Origin: Halanaerobium saccharolyticum subsp. saccharolyticum DSM 6643 | GTDB taxonomy: Bacteria; Bacillota; Halanaerobiia; Halanaerobiales; Halanaerobiaceae | Direction of reading: 5' to 3' | DNA: 64,000 nt | NCBI RefSeq assembly: GCF_000350165.1 | Contig: NZ_CAUI01000019.1 | Coordinates: forward strand, 62,001-126,000 | Shown here: positions 53,225 to 61,810 of the stretch, one piece after another | Position numbering within the stretch: position 1 is the first letter of the stretch | Layout: every line of letters begins with the position of its first letter | Notes under the pieces: model-generated | Told to the model about the DNA's origin: nothing | What the model saw: the letters and a program-made list of their open reading frames with translations, nothing else | Databases searched by the model: none | Position numbers and translations under genes: made by a program

Positions 53225-54023
53225 TGCAATTTTAAATTATCAATTTATGCAGAATGCTTTTTTTGCAGCGATACTGGCCAGTATTGTCTGTGGTTTGATT
53301 GGAACAATTATTGTAGAGAAGAAACTGGTGATGCTAAGTGGGGGTATTGCCCATACCTCATTTGGCGGAATTGGACTCGGCTATCTTTTGAATATTGAAC
53401 CGATTTATGGAGCACTTGGATTTGCAGTTACTGCAGCTTTAGCAATTACTTCTATTCGGCGTAAAATTGGAACCGGCTCAGATACTTTAGTTGGAATGTT
53501 CTGGTCTTTAGGGATGGCGCTTGGAGTCTTATTTATTGGTTTTACACCCGGTTACCCCCCTGACATTTCTTCTTATTTATTCGGTGATATTTTAACAGTT
53601 CGCAGAATGGATGTCTGGCTGATGGGAGCATTAACTATCTTTATCTCGCTGGCGATCATCAGTCTTTTTAATTATTGGAAGGCGTATTTATTTGATGAAG
53701 AATTTTTGCGAGTGCTTGGAATTAAATCAACTTTATTAGAAAATTTTCTTTTCATCATGATAGCACTGGCAATAGTTATTTTAATTAGGGTTGTTGGTAT
53801 AGTTCTTGTTATTGCTCTTTTAACAGCACCACCAGCAGCAGCAAGATTATATACTGATAACTTGAAGAAAATTATGGGACTGGCTATTATTTTTGGTCTA
53901 ATATTTTCTTTTAGCGGTTTAACTTTTTCTTATTATTATGATCTGCCATCAGGGGCAGTGATCATTATTACTGCTGCTCTATTTTATTTTGGTTCGGTAG
54001 TAGTTAAGGGCCCAAATAAGTAG
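53217..54023 (+). CDS. znuB: Zinc ABC transporter permease
   Basis: A 268-residue ABC-3 permease with about eight helices: FMQNAFFAAILASIVCGLIGTIIVEKKLVMLSGGIAHTSFGGIGLGYLL at the N terminus and VVGIVLVIALLTAPPAAARLYTDNLKKIMGLAIIFGLIFSFSGLTFSYYYDLPSGAVIIITAALFYFG at the C terminus are diagnostic. ATG 53217 follows GGAGAGGAGG; a longer in-frame start at 53163 would lie deep in znuC. It closes the corA-DUF445-znuACB run. Confidence 0.94.
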   Translation: MIDAILNYQFMQNAFFAAILASIVCGLIGTIIVEKKLVMLSGGIAHTSFGGIGLGYLLNIEPIYGALGFAVTAALAITSIRRKIGTGSDTLVGMFWSLGMALGVLFIGFTPGYPPDISSYLFGDILTVRRMDVWLMGALTIFISLAIISLFNYWKAYLFDEEFLRVLGIKSTLLENFLFIMIALAIVILIRVVGIVLVIALLTAPPAAARLYTDNLKKIMGLAIIFGLIFSFSGLTFSYYYDLPSGAVIIITAALFYFGSVVVKGPNK

Positions 54024-54245
54024 ATTAAGATTATATTCTGGATTAAAATAATCTAGAAAAAATATTCTTTGTTAATTTAAAATTTGAAAAAAACTTAAAA
54101 AACAAAAAGTGAGTATTTTAAAGAAAAATCGTCTGTAATTAAGGCTCAGCTTTAAATTAGTCTAGAGATTAAAAATGAAATATTTGTTATTTACTGACAG
54201 ATGTATTAAGATAAAAATAGTTAATTAAAAATTTAATAGTTTAAA

Positions 54246-54480
54246 TAAGGGTTTCAGTCATTATTTTGGCGTTAATAGCGAAAATGATTGGTTGGATTAA
54301 AACGGGAAAGAGGTGAAAAACCTCTGCGGTCCCGCCGCCGTAAGGTTTAAAGAGTAATCAAAATTGCCACTGGGAAACTGGGAAGGCTGTTTTTTAATTG
54401 AACCGAGCCGGAAGACCTGCCTTTATTTATAAACACCATAAACTCACGGGTCATGAGGGGGTGTTAGAGCAGAAGTTTAT
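54246..54480 (+). promoter_or_regulatory. Cobalamin (adenosylcobalamin) riboswitch
   Basis: The region contains the B12-riboswitch core: GGGAA..GAGGTG..CCTCTGCGGTCCCGCCGCCGTAA around 54303-54346, the loop GCCACTGGGAAACTGGGAAGGC at 54366-54387, and the B12 box GAGCCGGAAGACCTGCC at 54405-54421. A distal hairpin AAACACC/GGTGTT carries the kissing loop. Cobalamin should switch expression off. It controls the class III ribonucleotide reductase, as B12 riboswitches do when a B12-dependent class II enzyme is available; that gene is not in this window. The about 220 bases from znuB to the aptamer hold AT-rich sequence without a feature I recognise. Confidence 0.93.
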
Positions 54481-54539
54481 TTAGATTTAGGAGAAATTAT
54501 CTAATTTCAAATAAATTTTTGCAGCTAACTTATATTATT

Positions 54540-54577
54540 ATCCCTTTCGTGCAGAACCTGTGCGGAGGGGATTTTTT
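54540..54577 (+). terminator. Terminator of the cobalamin riboswitch
   Basis: A 14-bp stem, ATCCCTTTCGTGCA with TGTGCGGAGGGGAT (several G-T pairs), followed by six T. It stands between aptamer and gene, so control is by early termination. Confidence 0.82.
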
Positions 54578-54682
54578 AGTTTACATAGGTTTTGAAAATA
54601 AAGTCAGAAATAAGCAGGATAATTCAAATAAGCAGAGAAATAACTAAGTGCAAGGCGAACATAAGTTCGAAAAGGAGGAATT

Positions 54683-57600
54683 ATGAATTTAGATTATATA
54701 AAAAAACGTGATGGAAAAAAAGTAGAATTCAAATCGGGAAAGATTGAAAATGCTGTAGCAAAAGCAGCTGCAGCTGTTGATCAGGCTGATCCTCAAATTG
54801 CTGCCGAGATAACAGCTGAGGTATTATCTTATTTAAAGATATTTTTCAAAAATGGTGGTGCAGTAGAGGTAGAACAGATCCAGGATCTAGTGGAAAAAGT
54901 TTTGATCGAAAAGGGTTATGCCGAAATCGCAAAGGCCTATATTCTTTATCGGGAGCAGCACAGCAAGCTCAGGGACAGCAAAAAACTATTTGCAGATGCA
55001 GTTAACATTATGGATGATTATTTAGACCGCAGTGACTGGAAGGTAAATGAAAATTCTAATATGAGTTATTCGCTCCAGGGCCTTAATAATTATATTGCCT
55101 CTGAGATAACAGGTCAGTACTGGCTGCAGGAGATATATCCCAAAGAGACTGCAGCGCTGCACAGCAGTGGAGATTTACATATCCATGATCTTGGTAATTT
55201 GAGTGTTTACTGCTGTGGCTGGGATTTAGAGGAACTTTTGCGGACTGGTTTTAGAGGAGTTCCCACAAAAATTGAGAGCGCACCACCAAAGCATTTAAAG
55301 ACGGCTCTTGGACAAATTGTAAATTTTATGTATACATTACAAGGTGAATGTTATTCTGCAGACACTGAAGTTTTAACAGAAAAAGGCTGGAAATATTTTT
55401 ATGATTTGAATGAAAAAGATAAAGTTTGTACTATAAATCCTGAAACTGATAAAATTGAGTATCAAAAACCACTTCGTCATATTGCAAAAGATTATGATGG
55501 GAAAATGATTCATTTTAGTCAGCGCAGTTTAGATATGATGGTTACTCCAGATCATAAATTATTGGTTGAACAGTATGCTCCTCATATGGAAGATAATTAT
55601 TATAAAAAATTCGTTTTAGCTAAAAATTTTAACTCCAATAATAATTTTATTCCTAAACAGGGAAATTGGGAAGCAGAAAACAAGGAATACTTTATTCTGC
55701 CACCATTAAAAACAGAAGTTTATCAATTTTATGGAGATAATTATGTGGAAAAGATGTTGGAAGTTCCCAAAATTAAGATGAGTACCTGGCTTGCTTTTTT
55801 TGGCTTCTGGATTGCAGAAGGATCAGCTTATGAAAGAAAAAGAAAGATGGAGAATCGAAGTAATTACAGTGAATATATAATAACCATTACGCAGAATGAG
55901 AATCATAACGTAACTGAGCTAAAAAAGGTATTAGCAGAATTACCTTTTGAATATCATATCAGCAGATCTAGAAGGGTTAATGGCCCGGATAAACTGAATT
56001 ATAGAATTAACAGTAAACAGCTTTATAACTACTTAAAGAAATTTGGACATGCAGGTGATAAATATATTCCCGAAAAAATTAAAGCCCTGGATAAGAGTCA
56101 ACTAGAGATTCTATTTAATTGGATGATGAAGGGTGATGGGTATATTGGAAATGGTAATTATGAATATTATACAAAGAGCAAAAAGCTGGCTGATGATGTT
56201 CAAGAAATCATAACAAAGTTAGGTTATTGTGCAAATATCTATATAAAAACCAAGGGTGAATTTCAATGGTATGTTATCTCCCGAATCGCAACCAAAATGC
56301 ATAAAATAGCTTCTAAAAATATTAATGAAATTGAATATTCAGGTAAAGTTTATTGTGTAGAAGTCCCCAATCAAACCCTGTTAGTTCGCAGAAATGGAAA
56401 AAGTGTTTGGGGAGGGAATTGTGCGGGGGCCCAGGCTTTTTCTAACTTTGATACCTATCTGGCACCATTTATAGCCTATGATGACCTTAATTATGAGGAA
56501 GTTAAACAGGCAATGCAGGAATTTTTATTTAATATGAATGTGCCGACAAGGGTTGGATTTCAGAGTCCTTTTACAAATATTACTATGGATCTTGAGGTGC
56601 CCAATTATTTAAAAGATCAGGCAGTTATAATTGGCGGCCGGCATCAGGAAAAGTGTTATGGTGAATTTCAGCAGGAGATGGATATGCTCAATCGAGCCTT
56701 TGCTGAGCTGATGATGGAAGGTGATGCCAAGGGAAGAATGTTTTCTTTTCCAATTCCAACTTACAATATAACTGAGGACTTTGAGTGGGAAAATGAAAAA
56801 TTGGATCCTGTTTGGGAGATGACAGCTAAATTCGGGATACCATATTTTTCTAATTTTATCAATTCGGATATGGACCCTGAAGATGCAAGGAGTATGTGCT
56901 GCAGATTGAGGCTGGATAACAAAGAACTTCGCAAACGAGGCGGAGGCTTATTTGGTGCTAATCCTCTAACAGGAAGCATCGGTGTGGTAACTTTAAATAT
57001 GCCCCGTATCGGCTATCAGGCTGAGACTAAAGAAGAATTTATGAAGAGGGTCTATTATCTAATGGATCAGGCAAAAGAAAGCTTAGAGATAAAGAGGAAG
57101 GTTCTAGAAAATCTAACTGATCAAGGCTTATATCCCTATGCAAAATTTTATTTGCGCGATATTAAAAAACGTTTTGACCTGTATTGGAAAAATCATTTTA
57201 ATACAATTGGCTTAAATGGAATGAATGAGGCACTGCTTAATTTTATGGGCAAAGATATTTCAACTCCAGCTGGAAAGCGGTTTTCTGAAGAAGTAATGGA
57301 AAAAATGAGGAATCGGCTGCAGCAGTACCAGGAAGAAACAGATAATCTTTATAATTTGGAAGCAACACCAGCCGAAGGAACCGCTTATCGTTTTGCCCGC
57401 CTGGATAGAGAGAAATTTGGTAATCAAATAACTGCAGCTAATCAAGGGAGGGTGCTGGCAGAAAATGCAGATCCCTATTATACAAATTCAACTCAGCTGC
57501 CGGTAGATTTTACTAATGATATATTTACTGCTTTAGAACTGCAGGATAACCTTCAGTCAATGTATACAGGGGGTACGGTTTTTCATGGCTTCCTGGGAGA

Positions 57601-57799
57601 AAAAATAGATTCTATTACAGCTACAAAAAAACTGGTTAAAAGAATAGCAGAAAACTTTAAGCTTCCTTATTACACTTTAACTCCATCTTTTAGTATCTGT
57701 CCTGTTCACGGTTATCTACCAGGAGAACATAAATACTGTCCTAAATGTGAAGCAGAAGAGGAAGCAGAAGAGGCAGCTGCAGAAAGTGGGGAGAATTAA
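54683..57799 (+). CDS. nrdD: Anaerobic (class III) ribonucleotide reductase large chain, with intein and without glycyl-radical loop
   Basis: NrdD reduces ribonucleotides to deoxyribonucleotides under anoxia. The precursor has 1038 residues: an N-terminal ATP-cone (KKRDGKKVEFKSGKIENAVAKAA), catalytic core with SGDLHIHDLGNLSVYCCGW, then an intein from Cys223 to Asn579, then GAQAFSNFDTYLAPF, a cysteine pair (residues 739-740 of the precursor) as in the thiyl-radical region, and a C-terminal zinc site CPVH...CPKC. Spliced length is 681. After CPKC the chain ends in an acidic EAEEEAEEAAAESGEN tail; the normal YSRVVGY radical loop is missing and is encoded by a separate gene at 58588. AAAAGGAGG precedes ATG. 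nrdG follows at once. Confidence 0.93.
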   Translation: MNLDYIKKRDGKKVEFKSGKIENAVAKAAAAVDQADPQIAAEITAEVLSYLKIFFKNGGAVEVEQIQDLVEKVLIEKGYAEIAKAYILYREQHSKLRDSKKLFADAVNIMDDYLDRSDWKVNENSNMSYSLQGLNNYIASEITGQYWLQEIYPKETAALHSSGDLHIHDLGNLSVYCCGWDLEELLRTGFRGVPTKIESAPPKHLKTALGQIVNFMYTLQGECYSADTEVLTEKGWKYFYDLNEKDKVCTINPETDKIEYQKPLRHIAKDYDGKMIHFSQRSLDMMVTPDHKLLVEQYAPHMEDNYYKKFVLAKNFNSNNNFIPKQGNWEAENKEYFILPPLKTEVYQFYGDNYVEKMLEVPKIKMSTWLAFFGFWIAEGSAYERKRKMENRSNYSEYIITITQNENHNVTELKKVLAELPFEYHISRSRRVNGPDKLNYRINSKQLYNYLKKFGHAGDKYIPEKIKALDKSQLEILFNWMMKGDGYIGNGNYEYYTKSKKLADDVQEIITKLGYCANIYIKTKGEFQWYVISRIATKMHKIASKNINEIEYSGKVYCVEVPNQTLLVRRNGKSVWGGNCAGAQAFSNFDTYLAPFIAYDDLNYEEVKQAMQEFLFNMNVPTRVGFQSPFTNITMDLEVPNYLKDQAVIIGGRHQEKCYGEFQQEMDMLNRAFAELMMEGDAKGRMFSFPIPTYNITEDFEWENEKLDPVWEMTAKFGIPYFSNFINSDMDPEDARSMCCRLRLDNKELRKRGGGLFGANPLTGSIGVVTLNMPRIGYQAETKEEFMKRVYYLMDQAKESLEIKRKVLENLTDQGLYPYAKFYLRDIKKRFDLYWKNHFNTIGLNGMNEALLNFMGKDISTPAGKRFSEEVMEKMRNRLQQYQEETDNLYNLEATPAEGTAYRFARLDREKFGNQITAANQGRVLAENADPYYTNSTQLPVDFTNDIFTALELQDNLQSMYTGGTVFHGFLGEKIDSITATKKLVKRIAENFKLPYYTLTPSFSICPVHGYLPGEHKYCPKCEAEEEAEEAAAESGEN
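55349..56419 (+). mobile_element. In-frame intein with LAGLIDADG homing endonuclease inside nrdD
   Basis: A 357-residue protein insertion splits the NrdD sequence FMYTLQGE / CAGAQAFSNFD. It starts with Cys in CYSADTEVLTEKGWKYF (splicing block A), has TPDHKLLVE as block B (TxxH), and ends with VYCVEVPNQTLLVRR followed by WGGN before the extein Cys. The residue before the terminal Asn is Gly where most inteins have His. The middle holds two LAGLIDADG-like helices, LAFFGFWIAEGS and LFNWMMKGDGYIG, with an acidic residue each, so a homing endonuclease may be active. Splicing is required to rebuild NrdD. Confidence 0.93.
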
Positions 57800-58498
57800 A
57801 TGAAGCTGGCTGGATTGCAAAAAACTTCAGTTATTGATTTCCCTGATCAAATTTCTGCTGTTGTTTTTACTCAGGGCTGTAATTTTTATTGTCCTTACTG
57901 TCACAATAGTCAATTGATTCCGCTTAAGCTGCCTCCTGGAAAAGAATCAATGCCGGAAAAATATTTTTTTGATTTTTTAAAAACAAGAAAAAATCTATTA
58001 GATGGAGTTACAATTACAGGAGGAGAACCGCTGCTGCAGCCAGATTTGAAAGAATTTATGTTAAAAATAAAAAATGATTACGAGCTGCTGCTTAAACTTG
58101 ATTCTAATGCTGCAAACCCAAAAAAATTAAAAGAGTTAATTGAAGCTGATTTGATTGATTACCTTGCAGTTGACATAAAATTTAGCTGGGCTAATTACGG
58201 GAAGCTTGCCCCAAATGATTTGATTTCAAAAATCAAAAAATCAGCTGCACTAATAATAGATTCTGATTTAGACTATGAACTTAGGACTACTGTAGTCCCT
58301 GGTTTACATGATAAAGCAGAAATAGAAAAAATTGCTCAACAAATTGAAGGAGCAGATAAATTTTTCATCCAGAATTTTAGGCCAATTAATACCCTTGATC
58401 CTGACTTAAGAAAACAGCGATCATTTGCACCATCAGAATTAGAGGAATTCAAAATAACTGCAGAAAAATATCTTGAAAATGTTGAAATTAGAGACTGA
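57800..58498 (+). CDS. nrdG: Anaerobic ribonucleotide reductase activating protein (radical SAM)
   Basis: NrdG uses a 4Fe-4S cluster and S-adenosylmethionine to create the glycyl radical of NrdD. The 232-residue protein has the CX3CX2C cluster at residues 27, 31 and 34 (TQGCNFYCPYCHNSQ), a GGEP motif in GVTITGGEPLLQPDL, and KLDSNAANPKKL. It belongs to the longer (about 230-residue) archaeal/clostridial NrdG type that opens GLQKTSVIDFPDQISAVVF. It starts at the base after the nrdD stop. Here it must act on a radical loop carried by a separate small protein. Confidence 0.93.
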   Translation: MKLAGLQKTSVIDFPDQISAVVFTQGCNFYCPYCHNSQLIPLKLPPGKESMPEKYFFDFLKTRKNLLDGVTITGGEPLLQPDLKEFMLKIKNDYELLLKLDSNAANPKKLKELIEADLIDYLAVDIKFSWANYGKLAPNDLISKIKKSAALIIDSDLDYELRTTVVPGLHDKAEIEKIAQQIEGADKFFIQNFRPINTLDPDLRKQRSFAPSELEEFKITAEKYLENVEIRD

Positions 58499-58587
58499 TT
58501 TTATCGTGGTTGCTGATATTAGATTTAATTTAGCTTCAGTTTAGAAAATTGTATAACAAAATAAAGTAAAAAATGGAGGGATTAAAA

Positions 58588-58761
58588 ATGGCTAGAAAGC
58601 AAAAATGTGAAATTTATTCTCGAGTTGTCGGCTATCTATCTCCTGTTTCCGAATGGAATAAAGGAAAAAAGGAAGAATTTAAAGATCGAAAAACTTTTGA
58701 AAAAAATAATAAATATCTTTATCTTGGAATAAGTGAGTCTATTCCATTAGATCAGAAATAA
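58588..58761 (+). CDS. Stand-alone glycyl-radical domain of the class III ribonucleotide reductase
   Basis: A 57-residue protein: MARKQKCEIYSRVVGYLSPV, then WNKGKKEEFKDRKTF and a short tail. This is exactly the C-terminal radical loop of NrdD enzymes, with the radical glycine at residue 15 in RVVGY, here detached from the nrdD chain. ATG 58588 has GGAGGG seven bases upstream, inside which lies another ATG (58573). It is 89 bases after nrdG and most likely the same transcript. It should bind the nrdD-encoded core and be activated by NrdG. Without it the reductase has no radical site, so it is probably essential for anaerobic DNA synthesis by this enzyme. Confidence 0.9.
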   Translation: MARKQKCEIYSRVVGYLSPVSEWNKGKKEEFKDRKTFEKNNKYLYLGISESIPLDQK

Positions 58762-58830
58762 TATTTAAAATAAGATTTATTATATATTTTTTAAAAATGA
58801 CATTTAGGAAAAAACACTGAAAATATACCC

Positions 58831-58859
58831 TTGAAATGATTTTTTCCATGTGCTATAAT
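58831..58859 (+). promoter_or_regulatory. Promoter of the cold-shock gene
   Basis: TTGAAA at 58831-58836, 17 bases, TATAAT at 58854-58859 with TG before it (extended -10). The transcript would have a leader of about 65 bases. Confidence 0.85.
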
Positions 58860-58931
58860 TATCATCGATGGGTGAAGTTTTAACTGAACGAACCCCAAAT
58901 ATAGAATTATTCCTAGGGGGAATGAATTAAT

Positions 58932-59135
58932 ATGATTTACACAGGTAAAGTAAAATGGTTTGACGCGAAAAAAGGTTATGGTTTTATTGAAAGAGAAGAT
59001 GGCGACGATGTATTTGTACACTTCTCAGCTATTGAGGACGAAGGTTTTAAGACACTTGAAGACGAACAAGAAGTAGAATTCGAAATCGTTGAAGGCGACC
59101 GCGGTCCACAAGCTGAAAACGTTGTTAAGTTATAG
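58932..59135 (+). CDS. csp: Cold-shock protein (CspA family)
   Basis: A 67-residue nucleic-acid-binding OB-fold protein. RNP1 is KGYGFIE and RNP2 is VFVHFSAI, within [30 protein letters not shown], and the end is [10 protein letters not shown]. It acts as an RNA chaperone. TAGGGGGAATGAATTAAT precedes the ATG. The gene uses more GC-rich, constant codons than its neighbours, as strongly expressed genes do. It has its own promoter and a strong terminator. Confidence 0.96.
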   Translation: MIYTGKVKWFDAKKGYGFIEREDGDDVFVHFSAIEDEGFKTLEDEQEVEFEIVEGDRGPQAENVVKL

Positions 59136-59165
59136 AGTTTAAAACTGTATAAACTGAGACAACTT

Positions 59166-59196
59166 ACCCCGTCCAGGGTTCTGGGCGGGGTTTTTT
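59166..59196 (+). terminator. Terminator of the cold-shock gene
   Basis: An 11-bp stem ACCCCGTCCAG/CTGGGCGGGGT with a GGTT loop, followed by six T. Confidence 0.93.
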
Positions 59197-59345
59197 CATA
59201 TTTTGAACTGAATTTAATGTTAAAAACTATAATTTATGATAAAATAATTAACAAGATAAGAAATTTAGTCTTAATAATATCAATTTTAAAATTATTTAAA
59301 TTTAAAGTTGTTAAAATAAAATTTAAAATATTAGGAGGAATTATA

Positions 59346-60773
59346 GTGGAAAATCCTGTTATTTTACAGACTTTTTATTGGGAAATGAATACTGGAGAAT
59401 ATAAAGAGGAATATCCAGAAGAAGGTAATCTTTGGAAACTGCTGGCTGATCAAGCCTCAGAAATTTCGGAAGCTGGCTTTGATTTTCTCTGGTTACCACC
59501 GGCTAATAAAGGAGCAGGCGGCAGAGACGATGTAGGTTATGGGACTTATGATCTCTGGGATCTGGGTGAATTTAAGCAAAAAGGAACAAAAAGGACTAAA
59601 TATGGAACAAAAAAACAGCTGGAACAGGCAGTAAAAAAATTACATAAAAATGATTTAAAACTTCTTTATGATGCTGTTTTGAATCACAGATTAGGAGCAG
59701 ATGAAAAAGAAGAAGTTAAACTTAAAGATGAAGAAAAAGCAGAGGTCTGGACAGTCTTTAATTTTGAGGGCCGAGCTGGTAAATATAGTGATTTGAAACT
59801 TGATTGGACAGTTTTTGATGGTGTTGATTGGGATGAAAGAAGCCAACGAGCAGGAGAATTTCTTTTCAAATGTAAGGAATGGGATGATTCTTACGAAGAT
59901 GATTATCTGATGGGAGCAGATATAGATTACGAAAATCAGGAAATTAAAGAAGATGTTATTAATTGGGGTAAATGGATAATTAATGAGATTGATTTTGATG
60001 GCTTTCGTTTTGACGCCAGTAAACATGTAGATAATCAAATGGTCCATGATTTTATTGAAGAAGTTAATAATAGTACTGAAAAAGATCTGTTTTTTATTGG
60101 TGAAGCCTGGGTTAATAATGCAGATACTCTGGCAGATTATTTGAATACGGTTGGCCAAGATAAATTACATGTTTTTGATTTTCCCTTAAGAGAAAATTTT
60201 GTAAAAATGATGCAGGGGAATCTTGATATGCGTTGGCTTGGTGAAAAAGGTCTGGTAAATCAAGCAGATTTTAAAAGCCGAGCAATTACTTTTGTAGAAA
60301 ATCATGATACTGAGCGGGATGGTACAAATGAATATGGAACAGAGGCTATAGTGTATCGTAAAATGCAGGCTTATTGCTATATTTTAATGCGTAGAGATGG
60401 AGTTCCTGCAGTTTTTTGGAAAGATTATCACAGTCATGGTTTAAAAGAAAGAATTGATAATTTAATTGCAGCGCGCAAAAAATTTGCTTATGGTGAAGCA
60501 TATGAGAGTGATCAAAATGATGAAAACACTTATTCCTATATTCGTACAGGTGATAAAGAGCATCCTGGTAGTGGTTTAGTTATGATGATTACTCAACATG
60601 AAAATGGAGAAATAATAGAAAAGACCGTTAATTCAGGTAGGGCAGATACTTTATATTATGATTATACAGGTAATATAGATGAAAAAATAGAGACAGATTC
60701 TGAAGCAAATGGAGTTTTCAAAGTAAAAGGAAATGCTGAAGAAGGTTATTCAGTTTGGGTCCCTGTTGAATAG
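59346..60773 (+). CDS. Cytoplasmic GH13 alpha-amylase
   Basis: A 475-residue glycoside hydrolase that cuts alpha-1,4-glucans inside the cell; no signal peptide is present. GTG 59346 follows TTAGGAGG; the frame is open 43 codons further up but without a ribosome site. It matches the GH13 subfamily of bacterial liquefying/cytoplasmic amylases: VILQTFYWEMNTGEY, FLWLPPANKGAGG, DAVLNHRLGAD, nucleophile D223 in DGFRFDASKH, acid/base E253 in FIGEAW, and D321 in FVENHD. The sequence is rich in D and E, in keeping with a salt-adapted cytoplasm. No partner genes are adjacent. Confidence 0.92.
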   Translation: MENPVILQTFYWEMNTGEYKEEYPEEGNLWKLLADQASEISEAGFDFLWLPPANKGAGGRDDVGYGTYDLWDLGEFKQKGTKRTKYGTKKQLEQAVKKLHKNDLKLLYDAVLNHRLGADEKEEVKLKDEEKAEVWTVFNFEGRAGKYSDLKLDWTVFDGVDWDERSQRAGEFLFKCKEWDDSYEDDYLMGADIDYENQEIKEDVINWGKWIINEIDFDGFRFDASKHVDNQMVHDFIEEVNNSTEKDLFFIGEAWVNNADTLADYLNTVGQDKLHVFDFPLRENFVKMMQGNLDMRWLGEKGLVNQADFKSRAITFVENHDTERDGTNEYGTEAIVYRKMQAYCYILMRRDGVPAVFWKDYHSHGLKERIDNLIAARKKFAYGEAYESDQNDENTYSYIRTGDKEHPGSGLVMMITQHENGEIIEKTVNSGRADTLYYDYTGNIDEKIETDSEANGVFKVKGNAEEGYSVWVPVE

Positions 60774-60914
60774 GAATTGATAACTTATAAGAGATTTTTA
60801 TTATTAATGCAGGAAAAATAGTGACTAATGAAGAAAATATAATAAAGAGAGGGTTAAATTGATATTTAGTGAGAGTATCTAACTTAACGCTCTAATGTGA
60901 TAAAGTAGACAATG

Positions 60915-60943
60915 TTGACAGCAACACTAAAGATTGATATAAT
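60915..60943 (+). promoter_or_regulatory. Consensus promoter of the C26 hydrolase / peptide transporter operon
   Basis: TTGACA at 60915-60920, 17 bases, TATAAT at 60938-60943: full consensus. The rest of the 237-base gap after the amylase gene holds nothing else I recognise. Confidence 0.85.
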
Positions 60944-61010
60944 TTTTTAAAATATCTACTAAAAAAATAAGCAAATTCCTATTTTAAGAGGTTTTGGATG
61001 GAGGAAGAGT

Positions 61011-61775
61011 ATGTACCCTAAAATTTTGATTACATCTTTTAAAGTACCAACAGAAAAAATGGGAGAGCAGTATAGTTTAGAAGGAGTAGAATTTTCTCTA
61101 GTTACCCAAGATTATTCTGAAGCTTTGAGTCTGGCTGGTGCTATCCCGCTAATAATGCCCTATATTGAATCAAGACGTGAAGATGAGCAGTATATTAGAG
61201 AATTTCTTGATGAGGTTGATGGTTTAGTTATACCAGGGGGAAGTGATATTGATCCGGCATTATATGACTCTTATCCCCAAAAATATCTGGGTAATATTTC
61301 ACCAGAACGAGATCGTTGGGAATTAAAAATCTTACAAATTGCAATGGAAATGAATAAACCAATTTTAGGAATCTGCCGTGGTTTTCAGCTGATAAATATT
61401 AATTATGGTGGGTCTTTAAAAGTAGATGTTTGTGGTAATAATACTGACAGTAAAATACCACATATGGCTCTGATGGTACCTAAATATTATAGGACTCATC
61501 AACTGGAGATCAAAGAAAATACCCGTCTGGCTAAAATTTTTGAGGGGGATGAGGTAGCTGTTAATTCTTATCACCATCAGGCGGTAGATAAGGTTGGTGA
61601 AGGCTTAACAGTTTCGGCAGTAGCACCAGATGGTTTTGTAGAAGGTGTTGAAGATCTTAATTACCCCTATTTATTAGGTGTGCAGTGGCATCCAGAAATG
61701 ATGGCTGCTAAAGATCCAATTCAGTTAAAGTTATTTAAAGATTTTGTTGATTTTGTTGATCAGGTTAGAAAGTGA
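61011..61775 (+). CDS. Peptidase C26 / gamma-glutamyl-type hydrolase (class I glutamine amidotransferase fold)
   Basis: A 254-residue cytoplasmic hydrolase of the PuuD/gamma-glutamyl-GABA hydrolase group. Its features are GLVIPGGSDIDPALY, the nucleophile in ILGICRGFQLINI, and the His-Glu of GVQWHPEMM. Members cleave gamma-glutamyl bonds in small molecules. Located 35 bases before a peptide-type ABC binding protein with which it likely shares the promoter at 60915, it may process an imported gamma-glutamyl compound or peptide; that link is inference. GGAGGAAG precedes ATG. Confidence 0.9.
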   Translation: MYPKILITSFKVPTEKMGEQYSLEGVEFSLVTQDYSEALSLAGAIPLIMPYIESRREDEQYIREFLDEVDGLVIPGGSDIDPALYDSYPQKYLGNISPERDRWELKILQIAMEMNKPILGICRGFQLININYGGSLKVDVCGNNTDSKIPHMALMVPKYYRTHQLEIKENTRLAKIFEGDEVAVNSYHHQAVDKVGEGLTVSAVAPDGFVEGVEDLNYPYLLGVQWHPEMMAAKDPIQLKLFKDFVDFVDQVRK

Positions 61776-61810
61776 TTTAATATCAAAAGAGCATATAAGG
61801 AGGAAGTATA

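Noticed and set aside
59217-59345. N-terminal extension of the alpha-amylase
   Set aside because: The frame is open upstream, but the added residues are all I, K, L and N from AT-rich intergenic DNA and there is a clear ribosome site for GTG 59346.
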